Below are positions 1 through 6,169 of a stretch of 19,505 nucleotides of DNA, in pieces. Each line of letters starts with the position of its first letter. Positions within the stretch are counted from its first letter, which is position 1. The stretch spans positions 1 through 19,505 of the forward strand of contig JAGWIT010000015.1 in NCBI GenBank assembly GCA_028866155.1, read 5' to 3'. Source of the stretch: Patescibacteria group bacterium. Lineage in GTDB: Bacteria > Patescibacteriota > Minisyncoccia > Phycocordibacterales > SBAW01. The position numbers were made by a program, and so were the translations under genes. The notes under the pieces are model-generated. The model saw nothing but the letters and a program-made list of their open reading frames with translations, ran no database searches and was not told the origin of the DNA.

Positions 1-9
1 ATTTGGGCC

Positions 10-66
10 GTCTGGTCACGGGGTACTCCGTTTGTGCAGCGGAGCGTCTAGCCCTGCCGTCAGACC
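10..66. other. Possible structured RNA or inverted-repeat region at the window edge
   Basis: No convincing gene lies in 1-215. Two nested inverted repeats are visible. The outer one pairs GTCTG and ACGG near 53-66 (read on the - strand) with CCGT and CAGAC near 10-21, leaving a three-base bulge. The inner one is CTCCG...CGGAG at about 27-45. With the - strand terminator just to its right, this could be part of a structured RNA running out of the window. It could also be a leader for infC, since L20-type leaders are known ahead of infC-rpmI-rplT in Firmicutes. I could not match it to a tRNA, SRP RNA, tmRNA or RNase P RNA. Confidence 0.3.
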
Positions 67-73
67 AACTGAG

Positions 74-99
74 AAAAAAGCGCCCACGGGTGCGGGCGC
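74..99 (-). terminator. Intrinsic terminator-like hairpin, - strand
   Basis: Read on the - strand, the stem GCGCCC/GGGCGC (94-99 and 80-85) encloses an 8-base loop and is followed by six Ts. The + strand has no U-run after the stem, so it would act leftward. No - strand gene lies just upstream of it in the window, so what it terminates is unknown. Confidence 0.5.
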
Positions 100-170
100 A
101 GTTTCGAGCTATGTGGATATCGAAGTTGACCCCGATATATCTAGTTTTTATGAGATAGCAGAGAGAATCC

Positions 171-198
171 TTGCTCTCATGGTGTTTTATGGTACACT
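171..198 (+). promoter_or_regulatory. Candidate promoter for infC-rpmI-rplT
   Basis: TTGCTC (171-176) and TACACT (193-198) are 16 bases apart, and the -10 is preceded by TGG, which gives an extended -10. This would start RNA near 205, only about 10 bases before the TTG start. An alternative upstream pair is TTGACC (126-131) and TATGAG (149-154) with a 17-base spacer. Neither can be preferred from sequence alone. Confidence 0.45.
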
Positions 199-215
199 AA
201 CAACAAACACACGCT

Positions 216-728
216 TTGGATACACGCATTAATCACCAGATCCGCTCGGCTACTGTCCGAGTTATAGGGCCCGAGGGCGAGAATATCGGGGTTATTTCCC
301 TTTCTGAGGCTATACACAAGGCCCAGGAGTTTGGGCTCGACCTCATAGAGATATCGCCCAACGCCGTCCCACCGGTTGCAAAAATCATGGAGTATGGTAA
401 ATTCCATTACGAACAGCAGAAAAAACGCCGTGAAATAAAGGCGAAATCGCACACCACCGAGACAAAGAGCGTCCAAGTCAAGATAGGCACCGGCGACAAT
501 GACATGCAGTTAAAGGCCAAAAAGGTCGCCGCATGGCTCGCCGAGGGACACCGGGTCAAGGTTGACCTGTTCTTGTGGGGCCGCTACAAGTATATGGAGT
601 TCGGATTCCTCAAGGAACGGCTCGAGCGATTTTTGAAGCTGATCCCGCACGAGTTTAAACTCGCCGAGCCCATAGCCAAGAGCCCCAAGGGGCTGGCGAC
701 GGTGCTCGAGAGGGCGGGTAAAAAATAA
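216..728 (+). CDS. infC: Translation initiation factor IF-3
   Basis: IF-3 binds the 30S subunit, blocks early 50S joining and checks the start codon and initiator tRNA. The 170 residues cover the usual N-domain (INHQIRSATVRVI start, residues about 5-75), a Lys-rich linker and the C-domain (about 85-168). This is close to the usual length of about 175. The assigned start is TTG at 216, because an in-frame stop at 198-200 rules out longer forms. An in-frame ATT at 228 directly precedes the conserved NHQIR and is a second possibility, since E. coli infC uses AUU for autoregulation. No Shine-Dalgarno motif is visible. It lies 7 bases before rpmI in the classic infC-rpmI-rplT order. Identity is secure; the exact start is not. 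Confidence 0.96.
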   Translation: MDTRINHQIRSATVRVIGPEGENIGVISLSEAIHKAQEFGLDLIEISPNAVPPVAKIMEYGKFHYEQQKKRREIKAKSHTTETKSVQVKIGTGDNDMQLKAKKVAAWLAEGHRVKVDLFLWGRYKYMEFGFLKERLERFLKLIPHEFKLAEPIAKSPKGLATVLERAGKK

Positions 729-735
729 ACATTGT

Positions 736-936
736 ATGAAAACCAATAAATCATTCACCAAGCGCCTCAAAATTACTCGTACGGGGAAGCTTATCGCGCG
801 CAAGCCGGGGCAAAACCACTTCAACGCCAAAGAGAGCCGCAACAAGCAGATGAACGGCCGCCGCACCGCGCACTTTAGCCTCAGCAAAAAGATGTCGCAA
901 ATTTACATCACCACCGCGACAAAGTCCAAAAATTAA
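736..936 (+). CDS. rpmI: 50S ribosomal protein L35
   Basis: This is a small basic 50S protein of 66 residues, the normal length for bL35. The family signature is visible: KSFTKRLKITRTGKLIARKPGQNHF, followed by the Asn/Lys/Arg-rich stretch ending near HFSLSKKMSQIY. The ATG at 736 is preceded by AAATAAACATTGT, with no Shine-Dalgarno site. It sits between infC and rplT and is probably cotranscribed with both. Confidence 0.96.
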   Translation: MKTNKSFTKRLKITRTGKLIARKPGQNHFNAKESRNKQMNGRRTAHFSLSKKMSQIYITTATKSKN

Positions 937-958
937 TAAAGAAAATTAAGTAATCTGT

Positions 959-1327
959 ATGGCACGCGTTAAAGGAGGCAAAACATCGAATAAGCGCCGC
1001 AAGAATATCCTGGCAATGACCAAGGGTTACCGCTTTGGCCGCTCGACCAAGAAGCGCCAGGCGAAAGAGGCAATATTCCACGCCGGTAAATATGCCTTCG
1101 CCCACCGCCGCGACAAAAAGAACGATTTCCGCCGCTTGTGGAACGTCAAAATCAACGCGGGGCTCGATGTCTTGGAGGTCAAAGGCAAAAACGGCAAAGA
1201 GCTCTCCTACAGCCAGCTCATAGGCACGCTCGGCAAAAAGAAAGTTGCAATAAATAGAAAAATGCTGGCCGAAATGGCCGAAAAATCTCCCGAAAGTTTC
1301 GCGAGACTCATCAAACAAGTCGCCTAA
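959..1327 (+). CDS. rplT: 50S ribosomal protein L20
   Basis: This early-assembly 50S protein binds 23S rRNA and in several bacteria also represses its own operon. At 122 residues it is near the usual 117-120. The N-terminal extension (MARVKGGKTSNKRRKNILAMTKGYRFGRS) and the globular domain (residues about 60-120, with FRRLWNVKINAG and YSQLIGTLGKKKVAINRKMLAEMA) are typical of bL20. It is the last gene of the infC operon, 22 bases after rpmI, and is followed within 10 bases by a terminator. It has an A/T-rich leader and no Shine-Dalgarno site. Confidence 0.97.
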   Translation: MARVKGGKTSNKRRKNILAMTKGYRFGRSTKKRQAKEAIFHAGKYAFAHRRDKKNDFRRLWNVKINAGLDVLEVKGKNGKELSYSQLIGTLGKKKVAINRKMLAEMAEKSPESFARLIKQVA

Positions 1328-1333
1328 GAAAAG

Positions 1334-1355
1334 AGCTCCTTACGGAGCTTTTTTT
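1334..1355. terminator. Two-way intrinsic terminator between rplT and the SLOG gene
   Basis: The stem AGCTCC (1334-1339) / GGAGCT (1344-1349) has a four-base loop. On the + strand it is followed by seven Ts. On the - strand the loop reads GTAA and the stem is followed by CTTTTCTT. It separates the convergent rplT and the 1358-1960 gene and can serve both. Confidence 0.85.
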
Positions 1356-1357
1356 GT

Positions 1358-1960
1358 TTACGCCGAGTCGCCGTTTTGGAAGTGGAAGGAGGCTCTATGG
1401 ATTTGGTCTTTTTTGACCAGCTCAATCACCTGCTCGACTAAGATTTTTGGATCAGGGCCGAAAATTATTTTGTCGTTGGGGCGATGGCCGTTTTGCAAAA
1501 TTATTTTTATTTCTTCGTCGGTTGGCCAGCTCCCCTCATAGACGCCGACCGGCTTGTTGTCCTCAAAGGCAACGGTGAACTCGTGGATAGTACCGATGCG
1601 CCCACAGCCGAAGAATATCGCGTCGGTCGAGCGAGTGAAGATAAGGTCGCGGCCCGGGTAGCCGAAACCGGTGTAGACGATGACGTCGTGATACTCGACC
1701 GGCAAATTATACTGCTCGATGTGTTCTTTTTCGCTTGAGGCCGGTGAGAACCCGAGCACAAACCCGCCCGCCTCCTTGGCACCCATTGCCACCCACAGCG
1801 GGAAGCCAGTGGTGGCCCCCGTGACGCAGATGGCTCCGTGTTTGGCTATCTCAGCCCCCAGCGCCACGCCTTTGTCATAGGCGTCGGGGCCGCAGTGGCC
1901 GGTCTCGGCCGCGCCCGAAATGCCGAGCTTCAAATTTAAATGGGTATGTTTTGGATCCAT
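1358..1960 (-). CDS. SLOG/LOG-like Rossmann-fold protein (TIGR00725-type)
   Basis: The 200-residue protein has features of the SLOG/LOG superfamily, once annotated as lysine decarboxylase-like. These are a beta-alpha start (KLGISGAAETG, residues 11-21), a Gly/Thr loop (CVTGATTGFPLWVAMGAKEAGG, about 45-66) and the motif GCGRIGTIHE (118-127). The last corresponds to the nucleotide/phosphoribosyl-binding PGGxGTxxE signature, with Cys-Gly in place of the first Pro-Gly. Family members bind or cleave nucleotide-related ligands. The substrate here is unknown and catalytic activity is inferred only. Its ATG lies one base after the stop of the MBL-fold gene, so the two are translationally close and probably one transcript. 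No Shine-Dalgarno site is present. Confidence 0.75.
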   Translation of the reverse strand: MDPKHTHLNLKLGISGAAETGHCGPDAYDKGVALGAEIAKHGAICVTGATTGFPLWVAMGAKEAGGFVLGFSPASSEKEHIEQYNLPVEYHDVIVYTGFGYPGRDLIFTRSTDAIFFGCGRIGTIHEFTVAFEDNKPVGVYEGSWPTDEEIKIILQNGHRPNDKIIFGPDPKILVEQVIELVKKDQIHRASFHFQNGDSA

Positions 1961-1961
1961 T

Positions 1962-3350
1962 TTAGAATTCTATCATTTGTTTCTCTCCCGCTTCGGGTGC
2001 CAGGGCTTTAACACCCAGATAGTCGCGGATGCGCTGGACCAAGGTTGACGAGGCCGCGGGCTCGCCCATCACGACGAACACCTCCTTGAGCGAGTCGGCC
2101 GCTTGATTGACGAACTCCACCAACTGCTCGCCATCCATGTGCGCCGAGTAGGCATATATCGCTTCGACTTTGCATTTGACCGGTACCTTTTCTTTGCCTA
2201 TATAAGCTGTTTTTAAACCCTCAACCAGCCTGCGGCCCAAGCTCCCCGCCGCTTGGTAGCCGACGATAAGCAGGGTTGACTTGGGGTCGAGCAACACGTG
2301 CATCTCGTGCTCGCGCACGCGCCCGCCGTTGCTCATACCCGAGCCGGCGATGATGATTTTTGGCGAAGGCGCTTGGTCGGCTTTGCGCGACGCCTCAACG
2401 TCGGATACATAGCGGAGCTCGGCAAAATTAAAGATGCGCTCGCCGCCTTCGACGCGCTTGCGGATATCGTCGGCAAAATACTGCGGGAATTTCACGAATG
2501 ACTCGGTGATTTTCTCGGCTAAGGGTGAATCGACATACACCGGCATCGACGGCACGCGCTTCTCTACCATCAGCGTGCGGACTTCGAACAGCAAGTCCTG
2601 CGTGCGCTCATTGCTAAACGCGGGGATAAGCAGGGTGCCGCCGCGCCGTGCGGTATCCTCGACCACATCCTCCAGAGCCTCGCGCCGGTGGTCTTTTTGG
2701 GGCTGGATGCGGTTGCCGTAAACGCTCTCCATCACCAAATAATCAACGCCTCTCAAAGGCTCGGCCTCTTTGAGCAAGGGCGAGTTGCCGCCGCCGATAT
2801 CGCCGGTAAAAACAATCGATTTTCCGCCGCGCGTGAATTTGGCCATCGCCGAGCCCAAGATGTGGCCCGAGTTGAGTAGCTCGAGCGTCACGCCGCCTTC
2901 AAGCGGCACTGGCTGATGATAGGTTATGTCCTCCCACAGAGCCATTGCGGCCGCGATGTCGGCCTCGGTATACAAAATGTCGTTGCCGCAGCGCTCGGCC
3001 TCGCGCCCGAGGAGCTCCATGCTGTCGAGCAGGAGCGGCTCGCTCACCGCCTTGGTCGCCTCGGTCGAGATGATGCGGCCCTTAAACCCGCGTTTGACCA
3101 ATAGCGGGATGCGCCCGATATGGTCGATGTGCGCGTGCGTCACGATTAAAAAAGGAATGTCTTTCGGCTCAAATAGAAACGGATTCCAGTTGCTGTCCTG
3201 GCAGGTGTGCTCGCCCTGCTGAAGCCCGCAGTCTATCAAAATTTTAAATTCTGAATCGAACCCTTCGACTTCGCTCAGGGCAAGCAAAAAATTCGAGCCC
3301 GTCACCGAGCCCGCTCCGCCGTAGAAGTATATGGTGGATTGTTTCTGCAT
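1962..3350 (-). CDS. Metallo-beta-lactamase / beta-CASP family RNA exonuclease-like protein
   Basis: The 462-residue protein carries the metal-binding signature THAHIDH (residues 71-77), His163 (SGHILGSA) and Asp184 (FTGDIGGG). It also has beta-CASP features: LIPAFSNERTQ, IIIAGSGMSNGGRVREH, and the C-terminal YSAHMDGEQL that supplies a further His. This layout matches the CPSF73/TTHA0252-type RNA nucleases, so a role in RNA processing or decay is likely but not shown. Residues about 24-35 (ALSEVEGFDSEF) sit between the usual GSNFLL strand and KILIDCG, and are encoded largely by a dispersed repeat (see 3261-3293). A near-leaderless promoter precedes the ATG. The SLOG gene follows one base after its stop. 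Confidence 0.88.
   Translation of the reverse strand: MQKQSTIYFYGGAGSVTGSNFLLALSEVEGFDSEFKILIDCGLQQGEHTCQDSNWNPFLFEPKDIPFLIVTHAHIDHIGRIPLLVKRGFKGRIISTEATKAVSEPLLLDSMELLGREAERCGNDILYTEADIAAAMALWEDITYHQPVPLEGGVTLELLNSGHILGSAMAKFTRGGKSIVFTGDIGGGNSPLLKEAEPLRGVDYLVMESVYGNRIQPQKDHRREALEDVVEDTARRGGTLLIPAFSNERTQDLLFEVRTLMVEKRVPSMPVYVDSPLAEKITESFVKFPQYFADDIRKRVEGGERIFNFAELRYVSDVEASRKADQAPSPKIIIAGSGMSNGGRVREHEMHVLLDPKSTLLIVGYQAAGSLGRRLVEGLKTAYIGKEKVPVKCKVEAIYAYSAHMDGEQLVEFVNQAADSLKEVFVVMGEPAASSTLVQRIRDYLGVKALAPEAGEKQMIEF
3261..3293. repeat. Dispersed palindromic repeat, copy 1, inside the MBL-fold gene
   Basis: The core CCCTTCGACTTCGCTCAGGG followed by CAAGCAAAAAAT matches copy 2 at 3370-3400 over about 31 bases, with one inserted base. 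Read on the - strand in the gene frame, it encodes ALSEVEG plus flanking residues. Repeats of this TTCGACTTCGCTCAGG type are common in many environmental bacterial genomes. Confidence 0.8.
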
Positions 3351-3356
3351 TGAGTA

Positions 3357-3365
3357 AGTATATCA
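3357..3365 (-). promoter_or_regulatory. Extended -10 promoter giving a near-leaderless MBL-gene mRNA
   Basis: On the - strand TGA-TATACT (TGn plus -10 at 3357-3362) ends six bases before the ATG at 3350. RNA would therefore start at or next to the A of the ATG. No good -35 is seen 17 bases upstream, where the repeat copy lies. The same TGATATA core is used by the ncRNA promoter at 3545. Confidence 0.45.
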
Positions 3366-3369
3366 AGAG

Positions 3370-3400
3370 CCCTTCGACTTCGCTCAGGGCAGCAAAAAAT
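3370..3400. repeat. Dispersed palindromic repeat, copy 2, upstream of the MBL-fold gene
   Basis: This shares the core CCCTTCGACTTCGCTCAGGG and the trailing AGCAAAAAAT with copy 1, about 110 bases away and in the same orientation. GCCCT and AGGGC form the ends of a short hairpin. Its A-rich tail merges into the terminator stem at 3394. Confidence 0.8.
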
Positions 3401-3422
3401 CCCCTTCGGGGGGATTTTTTGC
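3392..3422. terminator. Strong two-way intrinsic terminator
   Basis: GCAAAAAATCCCC (3392-3404) pairs with GGGGATTTTTTGC (3410-3422) around a TTCG loop with one extra G. Ts follow the GC part of the stem on both strands. On the - strand it ends the ncRNA candidate and any ndk read-through before the MBL-fold gene. Confidence 0.85.
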
Positions 3423-3539
3423 TGGACTCCAGAAGCTCGTCCTGGTTTACACCAGGTGGGTGCCCTGTGCCATGACTTTACGTCACAGCAACCCCGAGCT
3501 CCCGAGGGTTTGATTAAGGACTTTGCTTCCGAAGTCCTA
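3394..3539 (-). ncRNA. Candidate structured ncRNA of about 145 nt (6S-like architecture)
   Basis: There is no ORF here. The 5' segment (3537-3525) pairs with the 3' segment (3436-3424) over 13 consecutive pairs including two G-U pairs, which closes the whole RNA. Inside are three hairpins. One joins AACCC to GGGTT near 3490-3510. One is CTGTG/CACAG with an inner TGAC/GTCA near 3464-3488. One is CCTGG/CCAGG at 3441-3456. A good promoter lies just upstream and a terminator just downstream. Closing stem, free promoter and terminator fit a 6S-like or other housekeeping RNA. A riboswitch for the MBL gene is possible but less likely given the own promoter behind ndk and the MBL gene's own -10. It lacks the GGAA-tetraloop signature of SRP RNA. 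Confidence 0.6.
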
Positions 3540-3544
3540 CCTAT

Positions 3545-3574
3545 ACTATATCATACCGCTCTCAGAGAAAGCAA
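3545..3574 (-). promoter_or_regulatory. Promoter of the ncRNA candidate
   Basis: On the - strand TTGCTT (3574-3569) is followed after 18 bases by TATAGT (3550-3545), preceded by TGA, which gives an extended -10. The predicted start is near 3539-3537, exactly where the closing stem of the RNA begins. It overlaps the area just after the ndk stop codon. Confidence 0.65.
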
Positions 3575-3577
3575 AAA

Positions 3578-4162
3578 TTACTCGTCAATGCCGAACCGCT
3601 TATATTTGAAGATATTTTTCTTGCCAAACCAGTGCTCAATTTCGTGCCTTGCTTCCTGCGGCGTTTCTGACGCGTGGATGAGGTTAAAGATGGCGCGATG
3701 CTCGATGTTGGCCGAAATAGCCGAGTCGGCCGAGTAGTCGCCGCGAATAGTGCCCATGTCGGCAAGGTAAGGCATCGTGTCGCCGACGATCTTGCGCACC
3801 ATGTCGACCGCGTGCACGCCCTGCACCGCCATTTTAACGAGCGGCGCCGAGCTCATGTAGTCGATGAGCCACTTGCGCACCGTTTTGCCGACACGCAGGG
3901 GGTCGGCGGTGCCAAAGTCGCGCTTGATATCGTGGTCGTACTTAGTGTAGGTTGCCTGAGTGCGCTCGCCTATGCGGCGCAGCCATTTTTCATCCTTGGG
4001 GTAGTGCTTGTCCATCTGCTCGCGGCTGGGTTGGAACATCTCGAGTGCAACGATCTTGAGGTCGCGCTGTTCCATGCGGCGGATGATCTCGCCGATGAGC
4101 CCCTTGCGGACGCCGTCGGGCTTTATCATCACATAGGTCTTTTCTTCCTTCGGGATTTGCAT
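3578..4162 (-). CDS. ndk: Nucleoside diphosphate kinase (long form)
   Basis: NDK moves the gamma-phosphate between NTPs and NDPs through a phospho-histidine. The N-terminal TYVMIKPDGVRKGLIGEIIRRME (residues 9-31) and the active-site block EHRAIFNLIHASET (154-167, catalytic His163) are plain, and the C-terminus has HWFGKKNIFKY. At 194 residues it is some 45-50 longer than the usual 140-150. The extra sequence lies mainly at residues about 55-105 (DEKWLRRIGERTQATYTKYDHDIKRDF...), before the VKMAVQG strand. It starts at ATG 4162 with no Shine-Dalgarno site, 38 bases after map. A weak TTGCAA/TAGAGT pair in that gap could give it a separate promoter. Confidence 0.93.
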   Translation of the reverse strand: MQIPKEEKTYVMIKPDGVRKGLIGEIIRRMEQRDLKIVALEMFQPSREQMDKHYPKDEKWLRRIGERTQATYTKYDHDIKRDFGTADPLRVGKTVRKWLIDYMSSAPLVKMAVQGVHAVDMVRKIVGDTMPYLADMGTIRGDYSADSAISANIEHRAIFNLIHASETPQEARHEIEHWFGKKNIFKYKRFGIDE

Positions 4163-4200
4163 GGCCGAACTCTAAAACATTCTGCGTCTTTTTGCAAGCG

Positions 4201-4962
4201 CTAGGCGGTCAAAATCTCAGGGCCGTTTTGGGTGAGAAGAACGGTGTGCTCGAAGTGCGCACTGCGTGAACCGTCTTTGGTTATATAGGTGTAGCCGTCG
4301 CCCGCATCCACCATGTCGCCCGATCGTTCGGCAAAAATAGGTTCGAGCGCCAGCACCATTCCCTCGACTAATTTTCCGCCCTCCCCTGCGTGGCCGTAGT
4401 TGTCGACATACGGGAGTTCGTGGACCGCGGCGCCCACACCATGTCCGCGCAACTCTTCAACAACGCCGAGTTTAAATTGTTTGGCTGTTCGCTCGACCGC
4501 TTCGCCGATGTCGCCGGTATATCCGCCAACCTTCGCCGCCGCGATGGCCGCACCGAGCGCCACGCTCGTGCCCGCAAGCAAATTTTGAGCGGACTTGTCG
4601 ATGGCGCCCACGCCCACCGTGCAGGCGGTGTCCATATAGATGCCGTTATACTCGAGCCCGAAGTCAATCGACACCACGTCGCCCGCACGCAACATTTTGT
4701 CGGGCCTGGGCGGGCTGTGGGCTATCTCGTTGTTGATTGAGACGCACAGCGCCGCAGGATATTTTTGCATCTTTTTGCCCTCAGAGTAGTTGAGGTATGA
4801 CGGCCGAGCGCCGAGGCGCGCCGTTGCAGCCCGCGCCACTTCCTCAAGCACCCAGGAGGACACATCGGGGCCGACTTTGGCTAAAACGGCGCGCACAACC
4901 TCGGCCATTTTTTTGCCGGCTTCGCGCAGATTTTTTATTTCATCATCGGTCTTGGCTATCAT
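4201..4962 (-). CDS. map: Type I methionine aminopeptidase
   Basis: This enzyme removes the initiator Met from nascent proteins. At 253 residues it has the normal type I length and no N-terminal zinc extension. All metal ligands are visible: Asp100 (VSIDFG), Asp111 (YMDTACT), His174 (RGHGVG), Glu207 (LALEPIF) and Glu238 (HFEHTVLL). His81 (NNEIAHSPP) is the substrate-site histidine. It follows adk by 8 bases; secY-adk-map is a common bacterial order. The ATG at 4962 follows an AT-rich leader without a Shine-Dalgarno site. Confidence 0.97.
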   Translation of the reverse strand: MIAKTDDEIKNLREAGKKMAEVVRAVLAKVGPDVSSWVLEEVARAATARLGARPSYLNYSEGKKMQKYPAALCVSINNEIAHSPPRPDKMLRAGDVVSIDFGLEYNGIYMDTACTVGVGAIDKSAQNLLAGTSVALGAAIAAAKVGGYTGDIGEAVERTAKQFKLGVVEELRGHGVGAAVHELPYVDNYGHAGEGGKLVEGMVLALEPIFAERSGDMVDAGDGYTYITKDGSRSAHFEHTVLLTQNGPEILTA

Positions 4963-4970
4963 AGCGATTT

Positions 4971-5564
4971 TTAATTTAGGCCGAGCGCCTTGTCGATGTC
5001 ACGGTGCACCGCCTCAATAGTCTGCTCGCCCTGTATCTCAACCACTTTATACATCGGGTTGTTTCTAAACCAGTCGAGTATGGGCGCGATATGCTCACGA
5101 GTCCACGCGAGGCGCTCTTTGATGCCCGCTTCGGTATCATCGGCGCGGCCGCGCAGGAGCAGGCGCTTAAGAGCCTCTTCGTCGGAAATATTTATATATA
5201 TGACTACCGGCGACTCACGCTTATAAAACCTCAGTGCCGAGTCGAGCACAGGCACCTGGTCTTCGGTGCGCGGGAAACCGTCGATGATGAGATGCTCGTT
5301 GCCTTTCATTTCGCGCATCAACTGCTCGCTAAAGACATGCACGCTCAGGAAGGTTGGGAGCAATCCGCCACGCTCGATTATCGAGCGGTTGAGGTCGGCG
5401 GTATAACTTTTGCCATCGACAAAAGCGCGCAGCTGCTTGCCGGCGGAGAAATATAAAACACTGCGCGCTGGGTCGGCGCGCTCCAGATACCTTTTGAGCA
5501 GTTCGGCATGGGTCCCCTTGCCGCAGCCCTGCGGGCCTAAAAAAATGATGGTCTGTTGCTGCAC
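4971..5564 (-). CDS. adk: Adenylate kinase, short-LID form
   Basis: It catalyses ATP + AMP to 2 ADP. The 197 residues contain the P-loop GPQGCGKGT (10-18), the AMP-site GFPRTEDQ (96-103) and the hinge RGRADDTEAGIKERL (138-152). The long LID with or without zinc cysteines is missing: RGR runs almost directly into DDTEAGIKERL, so this is the short form. The start chosen is GTG at 5564, giving MQQQTIIFLG. No better upstream ATG and no Shine-Dalgarno site are seen. It lies 9 bases after gmk and 8 before map. UMP/CMP kinase specificity cannot be excluded from sequence alone. Confidence 0.93.
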   Translation of the reverse strand: MQQQTIIFLGPQGCGKGTHAELLKRYLERADPARSVLYFSAGKQLRAFVDGKSYTADLNRSIIERGGLLPTFLSVHVFSEQLMREMKGNEHLIIDGFPRTEDQVPVLDSALRFYKRESPVVIYINISDEEALKRLLLRGRADDTEAGIKERLAWTREHIAPILDWFRNNPMYKVVEIQGEQTIEAVHRDIDKALGLN

Positions 5565-5573
5565 TGATCTATC

Positions 5574-6155
5574 TTAGCGAATCAAAACCGAATTAACAAT
5601 CTCCTTGAGACGCGCTTTTGCCTCATCCAGTTTGCCGTTGCGGTTATCAATAATAAAATCGGCTTCTTGCTTGAAGGTAATTTCTTTTATATATCGCGCT
5701 TCTCGCTTCTGCAGTTCTTCATCCTGCATGTGGCCGCGCTCTATAATGCGGCGCTTGAGTTCCTCCCACGGACCGGCATCAATAAAAATGATAACCAGCT
5801 GCTCGTGCGGTACTTTTGCACGAAGTTGTTCTGCGCCCTGCATCTCAAGCTCGTGCAAAATATTCTTGCCTGCCGCGAGCGCATCCATAACTTCTGCCTT
5901 GGGCGTGCCATAATAGTTTTCTCCGTACTGCGCCCACTCGAGAAACTTGCCCTCAGCGATATCCTGCGCGAACGCCTCTTTGCTTAGGTGATGATATTTT
6001 TTGCCCGAACCGTTCTCCTCACCCGGCCGCGGCACGCGGGTGGTGCATGAGATTGGAAACACAAGCTCGGGATATTGCTCGCGCAAAAAAGCGACAAGCG
6101 TGCCCTTGCCGCTTCCTGAGGGGCCAACTATGAGGATCAGTTTGCCCTGCTGCAT
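5574..6155 (-). CDS. gmk: Guanylate kinase
   Basis: It catalyses GMP + ATP to GDP + ADP. The protein is 193 residues with P-loop GPSGSGKGT (11-19) and the GMP-binding block SCTTRVPRPGEENGSGKKYHHLSKEAF (around 36-62). The GMP-site strand reads FLEWAQYGENYYGTPKAEV, and the core strand reads NILHELEMQGAEQLR, where the usual text is LDIDWQGA. It is placed between secY and adk, an unusual but sensible grouping of two nucleotide kinases in one transcript. The ATG follows an A-rich leader, 14 bases after the secY stop. Confidence 0.94.
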   Translation of the reverse strand: MQQGKLILIVGPSGSGKGTLVAFLREQYPELVFPISCTTRVPRPGEENGSGKKYHHLSKEAFAQDIAEGKFLEWAQYGENYYGTPKAEVMDALAAGKNILHELEMQGAEQLRAKVPHEQLVIIFIDAGPWEELKRRIIERGHMQDEELQKREARYIKEITFKQEADFIIDNRNGKLDEAKARLKEIVNSVLIR

Positions 6156-6169
6156 TTTTTTATTTTACC

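Noticed and set aside
10..66. tRNA or tmRNA end
   Set aside because: No TTC-type T-loop, acceptor pairing or CCA context could be fitted.
32..232. Open frame of 66 codons on the + strand ahead of infC
   Set aside because: It overlaps the hairpins, the promoter candidates and the infC start, has no ribosome site, and its translation looks like no protein family.
3421..3540. SRP (4.5S) RNA
   Set aside because: The conserved GGAA tetraloop with the AGCA internal loop is missing.
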